From contig JACDCY010000001.1 in the NCBI GenBank assembly GCA_013817305.1, positions 27,248 through 91,247 of the forward strand: a DNA stretch of 64,000 nucleotides, in the 5' to 3' direction. Within the stretch, counting starts at the first letter, position 1, and each line of letters begins with the position of its first letter. The translations under genes were made by a program, and so were the position numbers. Shown in pieces: positions 16,433-25,581 of this stretch. The notes beneath the pieces were generated by a model. That model did no database searches. It saw only the letters and a list, made by a program, of their open reading frames with translations, and had not been told where the DNA came from. Origin of the DNA: Gemmatimonadaceae bacterium (GTDB lineage Bacteria > Gemmatimonadota > Gemmatimonadetes > Gemmatimonadales > Gemmatimonadaceae).

Positions 16433-17458
16433 TCAGTGAGCGTGAGGCTGCCGTGCATAGTGCTTCCTGAGCAGGTCACCTCCGAAATCATTCTCCAGGT
16501 CGCGCCAGACAGTGTGGATGTGGTTCGCGCCACTCTGTGAGTTGTCGTATTCGACCAGCAGGGTAGGGCCGTGGATGCGGTAGTAGTGCGGCTGGCCAGG
16601 CTGGTTCGCACCAGCCCAGGCAAAGTGCAGGCGCTCGAACCCGGCCTCCTCGATGCGCCGCAACTGCCGAGATGCGGAGGAGTCTGCCATCCGTCCGGCG
16701 TATAGTTCGAGCAGCCGACGCAACCGCCGCTGCTGGTCGACCGTCATCTCGCCAGCGGGCAGGCCGGCGAACGCCATCGATCGTACAGCGGGATCGTTGC
16801 CGGTGACGATGTCCCCGAATGTCTGCGCGGCGATGGTGGCGCGGGCGCGTTGCCGAGGATCGAGCATCCGGAGCAGCTCGAAGCCGAGGTCCTCTTCCCC
16901 AGCGAGCAGTCGATATCCCTGCTGCGGACCGGTGGGGACGCGCGCCGGGTTGGCGCCCATGAAGAGCGGCGCGATGACCTGCCCATGCGGGCCGAGATCC
17001 GTGACGTTGACCGAGAGGTGATGGCCCTCGAAGCGCCACCCCCTCGGCTGTGTTTCACCTGATCCAACGAAGAGCGAAAAAAAATAGAGCCTCGGATCAC
17101 GGCGAGGCACCCAGGGAAATCCTTCGAGCTCGCCAAGCGTGCCTTCCAGCTCGATGACGCCCCGCGCGAGTTTGGTGCCGCGCTCGCTCAACCCGGTGCC
17201 GAGCAATCCGAACGCTGCTGCACGTTGCTCGGCATTCATGTCCCGCAGGGGGAAACCAGCCCGCCGTTGCGGCACGTACGCCCAGTTGGTGCGTTCCGGA
17301 TCGTCGAAGCGAAACGATGCGGTGGCACGCTCCCTCCCACTCAGGGTGGAGAGGAACATCCGTGCGGGCGCGGCCAATGCCGCTGTGTCAGCGCCGGATG
17401 CCCCGTCCGAGCGGGCGGGCGACTGGGCGCCGCACCCCGTGAGGGCAAGGGTGAGCAC
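16433..17458 (-). CDS. DUF3500 family lipoprotein
   Basis: The 341-residue product has a lipobox-like LALTGC right at the N-terminus and the DUF3500 signature near the end, YYRIHGPTLLVEYDNSQSG followed by NHIHTVWRD. FVGSGE and FEGHHLSVNVT are also typical. The family is found in secreted bacterial proteins of unknown activity; the conserved His and Asp residues suggest an enzyme. The only start is a GTG at 17458, and the hydrophobic leader continues in frame upstream to a TAG. The positively charged start of the signal peptide therefore appears to have been lost. Confidence 0.78.
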   Translation of the reverse strand: MLTLALTGCGAQSPARSDGASGADTAALAAPARMFLSTLSGRERATASFRFDDPERTNWAYVPQRRAGFPLRDMNAEQRAAAFGLLGTGLSERGTKLARGVIELEGTLGELEGFPWVPRRDPRLYFFSLFVGSGETQPRGWRFEGHHLSVNVTDLGPHGQVIAPLFMGANPARVPTGPQQGYRLLAGEEDLGFELLRMLDPRQRARATIAAQTFGDIVTGNDPAVRSMAFAGLPAGEMTVDQQRRLRRLLELYAGRMADSSASRQLRRIEEAGFERLHFAWAGANQPGQPHYYRIHGPTLLVEYDNSQSGANHIHTVWRDLENDFGGDLLRKHYARQPHAH

Positions 17459-17489
17459 GGTGGCGACTACGCCTGCGGGTCTGAGCTAG

Positions 17490-17945
17490 TCATTGGGCTA
17501 ACACGCCGTTGTTTTGCAGCCATTTCTTGACGATCCCCGGCCATTCTCTGGTGATGGGAGCAGGCGTCGTGCGTATCCCGAACGCGTGACCGCCCTTGGC
17601 ATTGAAGCGCATGTCGACCCGAAACCCCCGCGTCATTCAAAGCCCGACCATAAGCCATTGAATGTCTTACATCGTCGGTGGGGTCGTCCATGGCGTGGAT
17701 CAACAATGTTGGCGGAGCCTTGCCGCTGATTTCAACCCACGGAGAAAGCTGAAGATCCCGCTTAGGGCTGCTCTCATCCCAGAGATGTCCCGGATATAGC
17801 AGGATCGCGAATTCAGGTCGCAAAGACTCACGATCAGCAGCGTCTACCGGTCCATAGGTGCGCCTCTCCGCGTTGCTCACGGCCGCGGTGAGGTGCCCGC
17901 CGGCAGAAAAACCGATAACGCCGATCTGCCTGGGAGAGAGCCGAC
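17490..17945 (-). pseudogene. Truncated, frameshifted alpha/beta hydrolase (acetyl esterase-like)
   Basis: The minus strand begins inside the gene at SPRQIGVIGFSAGGHL (nucleophile elbow) and continues with FAILLYPGHLWDE and PPTLLIHAMDDP. After NDAGVS the frame is broken by one extra G near 17622. Shifting frame restores VDMRFNAKGGHAFG with the catalytic His, and then EWPGIVKKWLQ with a stop at 17490-17492. The N-terminal third is missing, and the cut lies right at the queG stop. The gene is dead and marks a junction between accessory and core DNA. Confidence 0.7.
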
Positions 17946-17948
17946 TGA

Positions 17949-18980
17949 CTAGCGTCGAGCGGAGAGCACGTCGAGCGCCCATGCGGCGTGCTCGCGCACG
18001 AGCGGTTCCTCATCGTCAAGTGCGCGCGTGAGCACCTCGACGTCGTCCGCTGTGCCGACGTTTCCGAGCACCACGGCCGCGTTGCGCTTGAGCCCCCGCA
18101 GCTTGGCGCGCTTCATGGGCGAGCCCTTGAACTCCGCCGAGAAATCGTCCGGCGAGCGCGCGAGCATCTCGAGCGCGAGCTGACGCGAATCCTTCCCCGC
18201 AATCGCCGGGCGGGACGCATACGGTGAATCGTCCGGAAGCGCGCGGGAAAAGCGGATGTTCCACGGGCAGACATCCTGACAGATGTCGCAGCCGTAAACG
18301 TTCTCTCCGACGGCATTGTGCCACGCCTTCGGAATGTCTCCCTTCAGCTCGATGGTGAGATACGAAATGCAGCGAGTGGCATCGAGCACCCGAGGCGCGA
18401 CGAATGCTTCGGTCGGGCAGGCGTCCAGGCAGCGCGTACACGTGCCGCACCGATCCGCCTCGAACGGGGCGTCCGGCTCCAACTCGAGATCGATCAGCAG
18501 CGCTCCGATGAAAAAGAAGGAACCGAGCTCCGGGTTCACCAGCATTGTGTTCTTGCCGAACCAGCCGAGCCCCGCCTTCCGGGCGAGATCCCGCTCGAGG
18601 ATCGGGCCCGTGTCCACGTACGCTTTCCCGCCGATGTCGCGCCCGGTCTCGCTGCTCAGCCACGCGTGCAGCGTGCGAAGGCGTTGAGTCATGACGTCGT
18701 GGTAGTCGTCGCCACGCGCGTACCTCGCGACGGGCCCGGCAGGGGCGGTCCCCCCGTAATTCATCCCGACCACCACGGCGGACTTCACGTTCACGTACAC
18801 ACTGCTGGGATCTGCGCGTTTCCCGGCGCCGCGCGCGAGGTACGTCATCCCGCCCGCGAAGCCCTTGGCGAGCCATTGCTCGAACAACGGGGCCGACTCG
18901 GCAGGTCCCAGTCGCGCAATTCCGGAAAGCTCGAATCCAAGCGCACTCGCTTGCGACTTGATCCTGTCTTCGAGGCTCAT
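17949..18980 (-). CDS. queG: Epoxyqueuosine reductase
   Basis: QueG reduces epoxyqueuosine to queuosine in tRNA, the last step of queuosine synthesis, using cobalamin and two 4Fe-4S clusters. The 343-residue protein shows DTGPILERDLARKAGLGWFG in the substrate/cobalamin domain. Two ferredoxin-like cluster motifs follow, CGTCTRCLDACP and CDICQDVCPW, and the C-terminus holds HEAT-type repeats (AVVLGNVG, HAAWALDVL). The ATG at 18980 overlaps the TGA of the upstream small gene by ATGA. The accessory fragments stop four bases past its TAG. Confidence 0.95.
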   Translation of the reverse strand: MSLEDRIKSQASALGFELSGIARLGPAESAPLFEQWLAKGFAGGMTYLARGAGKRADPSSVYVNVKSAVVVGMNYGGTAPAGPVARYARGDDYHDVMTQRLRTLHAWLSSETGRDIGGKAYVDTGPILERDLARKAGLGWFGKNTMLVNPELGSFFFIGALLIDLELEPDAPFEADRCGTCTRCLDACPTEAFVAPRVLDATRCISYLTIELKGDIPKAWHNAVGENVYGCDICQDVCPWNIRFSRALPDDSPYASRPAIAGKDSRQLALEMLARSPDDFSAEFKGSPMKRAKLRGLKRNAAVVLGNVGTADDVEVLTRALDDEEPLVREHAAWALDVLSARR

Positions 18981-19225
18981 GTGTCGGACACCGACCAGAG
19001 GGCGTAACGCTCCACGTCACGCGCTGGCGGCACGGTGTCGTGTTCGCCGTAAGCGGTGTGCATCCGCCATCGAAGGTAGGTGCGGTCCGGGAGGGGAAGG
19101 AACGGGAATCGCTTATACCAATGCCGATTCCGGAAACGCCACGCGACGCGGGTGAGCGCGATGGCGAGACGGGGACGGCGAAGCGATCGGGCGGCCAGGC
19201 TCCCGGTCAGGCGTAACCACTGCAT
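18977..19225 (-). CDS. Small conserved basic protein upstream of queG
   Basis: An 82-residue protein rich in Arg and Trp, with RVAWRFRNRHWYKRFPFLPL and YLRWRMHTAYG, and no signal peptide. I recall similar short proteins in Gemmatimonadota but no named family. Its stop overlaps the queG start (ATGA), so the two are translationally coupled. It is divergent from the phosphoesterase at 19243 with only 17 bases between the start codons. Confidence 0.65.
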   Translation of the reverse strand: MQWLRLTGSLAARSLRRPRLAIALTRVAWRFRNRHWYKRFPFLPLPDRTYLRWRMHTAYGEHDTVPPARDVERYALWSVSDT

Positions 19226-19242
19226 GTTTGAACTTAAGTGAT

Positions 19243-19725
19243 ATGGCTTCCGAACATCTGATCGGCCTCATCTCCGATACTCACGGGCTGCTCCGCCCCG
19301 ACGTGCATGACGCGCTGAAGGGGGTGGAGCTCATCCTGCACGCCGGGGACGTGGGCGGCGAGGAAATCCTGCACGAGCTCCGGACGATCGCGCCGACGCT
19401 GGCGGTCGGGGGCAACACCGACGCTCCAGCGCCGTACCTGGAGAGCGAGATCGTGCGCGAGATTGGCGGGCTGACCGTGCATGTGAGTCACGGCCACGAG
19501 ATCGGCCGGCTGACGCCGGATCGCCTGCTCGCGCGGTACCCGCAGGATATCGTCGTGTACGGGCACACTCACAGGCAGTTCCTGCTCGAGTGGGAAGGCC
19601 GGATCGTGGTGAATCCCGGCGCTGCCGGCCAGCGCCGATTCGATCTCGCTCCGAGCGTCGCGCGACTTACGATCGCGGACGGCGCGGCTCGCGTCGACTT
19701 CGCGGAGCTCGCTGCCGCGGACTGA
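19243..19725 (+). CDS. YfcE/MJ0936-type metallophosphoesterase
   Basis: The 160-residue protein carries the calcineurin-like metal motifs in order: ISDTHG, HAGDVGG, GGNTD (for GNCD), HVSHGHE and YGHTHR. These bind two metal ions in phosphodiesterases of the YfcE family. The ATG at 19243 gives the typical start HLIGLISDTHG; a TTG at 19228 is the alternative. The natural substrate is not known. Confidence 0.9.
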   Translation: MASEHLIGLISDTHGLLRPDVHDALKGVELILHAGDVGGEEILHELRTIAPTLAVGGNTDAPAPYLESEIVREIGGLTVHVSHGHEIGRLTPDRLLARYPQDIVVYGHTHRQFLLEWEGRIVVNPGAAGQRRFDLAPSVARLTIADGAARVDFAELAAAD

Positions 19726-19741
19726 GCGTCGATCCTCAGCT

Positions 19742-21142
19742 TTAAAGAAACGAGCTGCCTTCCAGTCCCCGGGGGTGTGGTATCGACAGCGCAGTGAGCG
19801 CGCTGGGCATCAGGTCGACGGTTCGCAATGGCGTCCGCGCCGGCGGCTTGCTCGCGAGCAGAGGCACCAGCATGTGGTCGCGGTGCAGCGCGCCGTGCGA
19901 CGATACGTGGGGAATCGGCTCGAACCCGGCGCGCAGGTCCCAATCGCGAGCTGCGGACAGGATGATATCGCCGGTGCGCGGTGAGCTGGCGATGCGGGCG
20001 ATCTGAACGAGCGCGTCAGGGTATTCGCTTCCGAGCGTCGCCGCATGAGACTCGTCACCGGTAATCGCCAGCCGCTCGCCGATGCCGAGTGGATCGCCGC
20101 TGCCGGGGCGATACGAGTAGCTGTTCGCGGTCCACTCGAGCAGCGCGGAGCCGGCGGCGCGCGAGCGTATCTCGCACTTCGTGCCGGCGTACGGCAACAG
20201 CAGTAGATCCGTTGAGTCCCGGGCGAGCAAGCTGGAAGCCAGCGCGCTCCATTCGGATGCGAGCGCCGGCCATCCCCGCTTGGTCCTGGACTCCAGGTCA
20301 ACGTAGAGGTGCGCCATCGCGTTGCCGCTCACCATCACGGCGGTGCGCGGGTCGCGCGTAAAGATCCACGGATGCGCGACAGGACGATGTCCGAGCTGCT
20401 GCAGCACCCCCACCAGATCCTCGTGGGCTCTGATGGGAGTGTGGCCGTGATCGCTCACTACCCACAGATGCGTCGCCTCCCATGACCCCGACCGTTCGAG
20501 GTCGCGCCGCATCGCGGCTATGGTGTCGTCGACGATGCGAAGCGCGGCGACGACGTCCTTCGATTCGTGGCCAAAAGCGTGCGAGACCTTGTCGACTCCG
20601 GTGAATGCGGCGAAGACGAAGTCCGGCTTGTGCTCACGCGCATCTTTCACCAGCCGGCGCGAGACGTACCTGTCGATCTCCAGCCACCCCGCAACGTCGC
20701 CGCGAAAGTGCGTCCAGGCGGTGCGTGCCGCGAACACCGGCCCGCGCGTGAAGCAACGAGAGGGATCGAGTCCACGTGTCACCACGCTCATGGCGCCAAG
20801 CGAATTGGGCGCCAGCTCGAACATCGTCTTCGATCCGGGATCCAGATCCTGGTCCACGAGCCGCATGTCGATCCCGACATAGCTGCGCGAATGTCCGGGA
20901 GTCGAACAGTCCTTGCGGGAGCGGTCGTACCATCGCAGACCGGGCATCCCCACAGACCCCGGGTGCCTGCCCATCAGAAAAGGGATGTAGGCGGGACCCG
21001 TGACAGAGGGGAAGACGGACGTTATCTCGTGCAGCCCGCCTGCGCCCAGCAGGGCCGCCATGGCGGGGAGCGCGCCGGAGGCAATCGCGGTCCTCAGCGT
21101 GTCGGTGCGGACGCCGTCGGCGACGAGGATTATTATCGGCAA
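19742..21142 (-). CDS. Alkaline phosphatase superfamily / type I phosphodiesterase
   Basis: The 466-residue protein belongs to PF01663. IILVADGVRTDTL supplies the first metal-binding Asp. The nucleophile Thr or Ser is in FPSVTGPAYIPF. FTGVDKVSHAFG, VVSDHGHTP and the late SSHGALHRDHM supply the Asp and His ligands of the two zinc ions. There is no signal peptide, so it may act in the cytoplasm. Homologues include nucleotide pyrophosphatases and phosphoglycerate-mutase-like enzymes; the substrate here is unknown. It converges on the phosphoesterase with 16 bases between. Confidence 0.88.
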   Translation of the reverse strand: MPIIILVADGVRTDTLRTAIASGALPAMAALLGAGGLHEITSVFPSVTGPAYIPFLMGRHPGSVGMPGLRWYDRSRKDCSTPGHSRSYVGIDMRLVDQDLDPGSKTMFELAPNSLGAMSVVTRGLDPSRCFTRGPVFAARTAWTHFRGDVAGWLEIDRYVSRRLVKDAREHKPDFVFAAFTGVDKVSHAFGHESKDVVAALRIVDDTIAAMRRDLERSGSWEATHLWVVSDHGHTPIRAHEDLVGVLQQLGHRPVAHPWIFTRDPRTAVMVSGNAMAHLYVDLESRTKRGWPALASEWSALASSLLARDSTDLLLLPYAGTKCEIRSRAAGSALLEWTANSYSYRPGSGDPLGIGERLAITGDESHAATLGSEYPDALVQIARIASSPRTGDIILSAARDWDLRAGFEPIPHVSSHGALHRDHMLVPLLASKPPARTPLRTVDLMPSALTALSIPHPRGLEGSSFL

Positions 21143-21177
21143 TAGATTCCGGCGACGACCTTCAGCGTGGCAACGAC

Positions 21178-22107
21178 ATGAAGAAGAAGCAAAAAGATAC
21201 TCCGAAGCCCAAGTCGCGCCGCAAGAAAAGCGCGCGCACCACCACGGGAAAGCCGATGAATTCCGCCGTGCTCGCGTCGGCGGAGGAGTCGTCGCTGGCC
21301 GCGTTGAAGGAGCGAACCGAGGTCGGCCACCGTAAGGCGGGCCGCACTCCGCCGTCGCAGGCGACTGATGTACGGCACGCGGGCGCGACCCGGGTAATCG
21401 ACGAAGCTATCCGCGACCACGTGGTGGTCACGGAAGACGAAAAGCTCCTGCAGCACGGGCACGTCGAAGCCGACTTCATTCGGAGCGATCCGTGGCGGGT
21501 GCTCCGAATCATGAGCGAGTTCATCGAGGGGTTTGACGTTCTCGCAAAAACGGAAAAGGGGGTGTCGGTTTTCGGGTCGGCGCGCGTAGGGCCGGAAGAT
21601 CCGCAGTACCAGAAGGCGGTCGAGGTGTCGCGGCTGCTCGCCGTGGCCGGATTCTCGATCCTCACGGGCGCCGGTCCGGGGATCATGGAGGCTGCGAACA
21701 AGGGCGCGCGCCTTGGTGGCGGACCGTCGATCGGATGCAACATCGAGCTGCCCTTCGAGCAGGGCGCGAACCCCTACGTCGATACGCTCGTGAACTTCCG
21801 CTACTTCTTCGTGCGGAAAACGATGTTCATCAAGTACTCGTCGGCATTCATAATTTTCCCCGGCGGGTTCGGGACGCTGGACGAACTGTTCGAGGCGGTC
21901 ACGCTGATTCAAACGGGCAAGATATACCAGTTTCCGGTGATTCTGATGGGACGACGGTACTGGGCCGGTCTGCTCCGCTGGCTCAACACGCGCGTCCTCG
22001 TGGAGAAGAAAATCGCGGCGAGCGATCTGGACCTGCTGCTGTTGACGGACGATCCCGAGGAAGCGGCGCAGGCGGTGATTACCGCCCACGATGCGTCGAA
22101 CAAGTAG
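21178..22107 (+). CDS. LOG-family protein (TIGR00730), Rossmann-fold nucleotide-binding
   Basis: The 309-residue protein has a basic, low-complexity N-terminus of about 45 residues, then a linker and the LOG domain. Key motifs are VSVFGSARV, ILTGAGPGIMEAANKGA, and PGGFGTLDELFE, the catalytic PGGxGTxxE. Family members release cytokinin-type bases from nucleoside 5'-monophosphates or act as nucleotide hydrolases; the bacterial role is mostly unknown. It starts 35 bases beyond the divergent phosphodiesterase gene and is followed closely by greA. Confidence 0.88.
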   Translation: MKKKQKDTPKPKSRRKKSARTTTGKPMNSAVLASAEESSLAALKERTEVGHRKAGRTPPSQATDVRHAGATRVIDEAIRDHVVVTEDEKLLQHGHVEADFIRSDPWRVLRIMSEFIEGFDVLAKTEKGVSVFGSARVGPEDPQYQKAVEVSRLLAVAGFSILTGAGPGIMEAANKGARLGGGPSIGCNIELPFEQGANPYVDTLVNFRYFFVRKTMFIKYSSAFIIFPGGFGTLDELFEAVTLIQTGKIYQFPVILMGRRYWAGLLRWLNTRVLVEKKIAASDLDLLLLTDDPEEAAQAVITAHDASNK

Positions 22108-22135
22108 CTTGTGAGAGTCACCAGTCCCCACGGAA

Positions 22136-22615
22136 ATGATTGAAGAGCTAAAAGCCAAGCTTGGCGAGGAAGTGGAGCGTCTCCAGCGCGAGCTGAGCAT
22201 CACGCTCCCGCAGGAGATCAAGCGCGCGGTCGAGCACGGCGATCTGCGCGAGAACAGCGAGTACAAGGCCGCGCTCGAGCGGCAGCAGTTCGTTCAGGCG
22301 CGTCTTGGCCAGCTTCGGCAGCGACTCAGCAAGCTTTCGCAGATCGACGTCGCGCAAATCCCCACCGACAAAGTCGGGCTGGGGTCGGAAGTCACGGTCC
22401 AGGACGAGAAGTCAGGAGAGCGCGAGACGTATCACCTGGTTTTCGGCGACGCGGTCGAGTTCGAGGAGGGACACGTCACGATGTCGTCTGCGATCGGTCT
22501 CGCGGTCGTAGGCAAGGCGCTCGGCGAGGTCGCGGTGCTCAAGCTTCCGGCCGGCGTGCGCCGTCTCAAAGTCGTGGAGCTCAAGACGATTCACGAGTCG
22601 AGTCCGGCTAAGTAG
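22136..22615 (+). CDS. greA: Transcription elongation factor GreA
   Basis: GreA enters the secondary channel of stalled RNA polymerase and stimulates transcript cleavage. The 159-residue protein has an N-terminal coiled coil with the catalytic acidic tip DLRENSEY, and a C-terminal FKBP-like domain (VTVQDEKSGERETYHLVF, SSAIGLAVVGKALGE). The length is typical of the family. It follows the LOG gene by 28 bases, likely in one transcript, and ends before a long hairpin. Confidence 0.95.
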   Translation: MIEELKAKLGEEVERLQRELSITLPQEIKRAVEHGDLRENSEYKAALERQQFVQARLGQLRQRLSKLSQIDVAQIPTDKVGLGSEVTVQDEKSGERETYHLVFGDAVEFEEGHVTMSSAIGLAVVGKALGEVAVLKLPAGVRRLKVVELKTIHESSPAK

Positions 22616-22627
22616 AGCTCCCTTCGG

Positions 22628-22718
22628 GGTGCGGGGCGGGGCCTCTGGCGTCCCGACCACCTACGCTCGCTTCGCTCGCTAAGACGGTGGTCTGGAGGCC
22701 AGAGGCCTGCCCCGCACC
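22628..22718. terminator. Long inverted repeat between greA and glpD, likely bidirectional terminator
   Basis: Arms GGTGCGGGGC...GGCCTCTGG and CCAGAGGCC...GCCCCGCACC pair over about 19 bp with a small internal mismatch. Inside is a second stem, GACCACC with GGTGGTC, around CTACGCTCGCTTCGCTCGCT. No U-tract follows. The core resembles the repeat at the right end of the window (63938 on), so it may be a mobile-like intergenic repeat that also stops transcription between convergent genes. Confidence 0.6.
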
Positions 22719-22733
22719 AGCAATGGCACCCGT

Positions 22734-24245
22734 TCAGTCCGGATCGATCGTGAAGATCCTGGATATGTCCCGCCTGTAGTCCGCGATCGCGGCCTCCTTC
22801 AGTGCCGAGGACCAACCAAGCAGAGGCGCGACTACGTCCGCGGCCGGAGCGGCGAGCGACATGGCGTGGTCGCGCGCACGAAATGCGGCCAGAGTGCGGC
22901 GGATGAGGAGGTCGCTCAGGGTCAGGGCCATTTCGTGACGGACGGAGTAGGTCAGGTCTGCGGGGCGGAGCTGCGAGTTGCCGGTGAGGGGTTCGCCGGT
23001 CGTGGGTTCAGAGACGATCATCTCCGCGATCAAGCGTTCGCGATCGGCGCCTGGCAGGGCCTCGATCGCAGTACGCGAGCGGCTTGCGCGCATCCCGAGG
23101 GCTACCTGAACGAGATCGACTGTCTCCTCTGCGACCGCGCGGTAGGTAGTGAGCTTGCCGCCGGTGATCGTGATCGTCCCGGTCGCGTCGCGCGCGATCG
23201 AATGCTCCCGCGACGCGGATGTGAGATCACCAGGTGCAGGGCTCGCCAGAGGGCGAAGGCCCGCCCAGGCGCTGATCACGTCCGAGCGGGACAGGCGGGA
23301 ATCGGCGAGGTAGGAATTGACGGAATCGACGAGGTAGGATATCTCGGGTTCCGATGCACGAACCTCATCCGGGGATGCCCGCGTGAGAATTTCCGTCGTG
23401 CCGATGATCGTGTGCGCGCCGGACGGCAGCACGAACATCACCCGCCCATCGAGGGGTGACAGGAGCGCGATAGCTTCCCGGTTGCCCACGACCGCCCGGT
23501 CCACCAGGATGTGCGATCCCTTGCTGTGCGCGGCGGTCGAGCTCCACGGCCCGACCGCGCGGACGATCACTCGACCGCAGATCGTGCGGTGTTCGCCGGT
23601 GATGTTGTTGGTGAGCTCCACCCGGTGCGGCGAGCTCTCCGACACGGTCGTTGCGGTCATGTGGTTGACTACGACGGCGTTCCAGTACGACGCGCTCAGC
23701 GCGTTGGCGAGAGTCAGGCGCCCGTCGTCGGTCGATGAGTCAAGGTAAGAGCCGCCCCCCGCGAGGCCGTCGCGCTTGAGCGCCGGCTCGCGCGCGAGCA
23801 GCTCGGCGGGTGACAAGGTCTCATGCCATTTGCCGGGGCGGGAAAGCGACAGCATGTCGTAGAGCGTGAGGCCCGCGCCGAGCCTGGCTTTGGTCACGCG
23901 CGCGCCGCCGTAGACCGGCCAGGAGAAGCGGAGCGGCTGCACGAGATGCGGCGCGATCCGCATGAGTGCTGCTCGCTCGCGTCGGGACTCCCGAACCAGG
24001 CCCAAGCGGCCCTGCTCGAGGTATCGCAGCCCTCCGTGCACCAGTCGCGACGTTCGGCCGGATGTGCCGCTGCCGAAATCCTCCTTTTCGACCAGGGCGA
24101 CGCTCAGCCCCCGCATGGCGGCGTCGCGAGCTACCCCGCAACCGTTTATGCCGCCGCCGATGACGACGACATCGAAAGATTCCCGTGACAACCGCGCGCG
24201 CTGCGGAGGAGAGATGCGACCCGACGGCGGAAGCGGTGCTGACAT
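22734..24245 (-). CDS. glpD: Glycerol-3-phosphate dehydrogenase, FAD-dependent
   Basis: The 503-residue enzyme oxidises glycerol 3-phosphate to dihydroxyacetone phosphate at the membrane and feeds electrons to quinone. The FAD-binding Rossmann motif VVVIGGGINGCGVARDAAMRG is at residues 25-45. GTSGRTSRLVHGGLRYLE is the DAO-family signature, and TITGGKLTTYR marks the FAD-binding C-terminal part. The C-terminal helical domain, with a DLLIRRTL-like segment, is present and complete. It runs toward greA and is divergent from fadI. Confidence 0.93.
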   Translation of the reverse strand: MSAPLPPSGRISPPQRARLSRESFDVVVIGGGINGCGVARDAAMRGLSVALVEKEDFGSGTSGRTSRLVHGGLRYLEQGRLGLVRESRRERAALMRIAPHLVQPLRFSWPVYGGARVTKARLGAGLTLYDMLSLSRPGKWHETLSPAELLAREPALKRDGLAGGGSYLDSSTDDGRLTLANALSASYWNAVVVNHMTATTVSESSPHRVELTNNITGEHRTICGRVIVRAVGPWSSTAAHSKGSHILVDRAVVGNREAIALLSPLDGRVMFVLPSGAHTIIGTTEILTRASPDEVRASEPEISYLVDSVNSYLADSRLSRSDVISAWAGLRPLASPAPGDLTSASREHSIARDATGTITITGGKLTTYRAVAEETVDLVQVALGMRASRSRTAIEALPGADRERLIAEMIVSEPTTGEPLTGNSQLRPADLTYSVRHEMALTLSDLLIRRTLAAFRARDHAMSLAAPAADVVAPLLGWSSALKEAAIADYRRDISRIFTIDPD

Positions 24246-24282
24246 CCTGGAAACATATAACTCCCCGGTCTAACTTCCTTTC

Positions 24283-25581
24283 ATGACCTTCGGCAGCGAG
24301 ACCGGCAGGCGCGTGGCCATTGTCGCCGGCGTGAGGACGCCCTTCACCAAGGCGGGGACCGCTCTCAAGTCGTTCAACGCAATCGAGCTTGGCAAGCTAT
24401 GTGTCGCAGAGCTTCTGCAGCGCACCGAGCTCGACACGCGCGAGGTGCAGGCGATCGTTTTCGGGACGGTGATTCCGAATGTCATCGCACCGAACATCGC
24501 GCGCGAGATTGCGTTGATGCCGATGCTGCCGAAAGGCGTCCAGGCATTCACCGTTAGCCGCGCGTGCACCTCCGCCAACCAGGCCATCACCGACGCGGCC
24601 GATCAGATTGTGCTCGGCCACATCGACGTTGCGATCGCGGGCGGCGCGGAGACGCTGTCGAATATTCCGATGCTTCACGCACAGGGATTCTCGGACGCGG
24701 TAGTCAGGGCGTCGAAGTCAAAGTCGATGGGGGGCCGCGCGAGCGCGGTCGCGAAGATCCGCCCGCGCGATCTCGTTCCCATCACACCGGCCATAGCCGA
24801 GCCCTCGACCGGCGAAACTATGGGCCAGTCCGCGGAGAAGATGGCGAAGCTGAACGGGATAACGCGTGAGGAGCAGGACCAGTTCGCCCTGCGCTCGCAC
24901 CGCATGGCTGCCGCGGGCACGGCCGATGGAAGGCTGACCGCCGAGATAATGCCCGTGTACGTGCCGCCGAAGTACGACACGTTCGCCACGGCGGACAACG
25001 GGGTGCGCAGTGACACGAGCTTTGAGCAGCTCGCCGCGCTCAAGCCGGTGTTCGACAGGAAGTACGGAACCGTTACCGCCGGCAATGCGTCGCCTTTGAC
25101 CGACGGTGGCGCGTGCGTGCTCCTCATGAGTGAGGAGAAGGCGCGCGCGCTCGGTTATCCGCCGCTCGGCTTCATACGGTCGTATGCGTACGCGGCGCTG
25201 GATCCGGGCGAGCAGCTCCTGCAGGGGCCGGTGCTGGCCGTACCCGTGGCGCTAAAGCGGGCGGGCCTCACGCTACGGGACATGGACCTGGTGGAGATGC
25301 ACGAGGCGTTCGCGGCGCAGGTGCTCTCGAATCTGCGCGGACTCGAGTCCCACGAGTGGGCCAAGCGCGCGGGATTCTCCGAGCCCGTCGGCGAAGTCGA
25401 TCGCGCAAAGCTCAACGTCATGGGTGGATCCATCGCGATAGGACATCCCTTCGGTGCAACCGGCTCGCGAATCACGGTGACTCTGCTCAACGAGCTGGGT
25501 CGCCGCGGTGGGCAATTCGGGCTGATGACGGTATGCGCGGCAGGCGGGATGGGATTCGCGATGGTAGTAGAGCGCGCCTGA
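24283..25581 (+). CDS. fadI: Acetyl-CoA acyltransferase (3-ketoacyl-CoA thiolase)
   Basis: The 432-residue thiolase catalyses the last step of fatty-acid beta-oxidation. The nucleophile Cys is in SRACTSANQAI, near residue 95. The other catalytic pieces are EAFAAQ, GGSIAIGHPFGATG with the His, and the C-terminal CAAGGMG with the second Cys. The length and start (RRVAIVAGVRTPFTKAGT) fit the FadI subfamily. Its TGA overlaps the ATG of fadJ by one base (TGATG), so the two subunits of the beta-oxidation complex are coupled. Confidence 0.94.
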   Translation: MTFGSETGRRVAIVAGVRTPFTKAGTALKSFNAIELGKLCVAELLQRTELDTREVQAIVFGTVIPNVIAPNIAREIALMPMLPKGVQAFTVSRACTSANQAITDAADQIVLGHIDVAIAGGAETLSNIPMLHAQGFSDAVVRASKSKSMGGRASAVAKIRPRDLVPITPAIAEPSTGETMGQSAEKMAKLNGITREEQDQFALRSHRMAAAGTADGRLTAEIMPVYVPPKYDTFATADNGVRSDTSFEQLAALKPVFDRKYGTVTAGNASPLTDGGACVLLMSEEKARALGYPPLGFIRSYAYAALDPGEQLLQGPVLAVPVALKRAGLTLRDMDLVEMHEAFAAQVLSNLRGLESHEWAKRAGFSEPVGEVDRAKLNVMGGSIAIGHPFGATGSRITVTLLNELGRRGGQFGLMTVCAAGGMGFAMVVERA

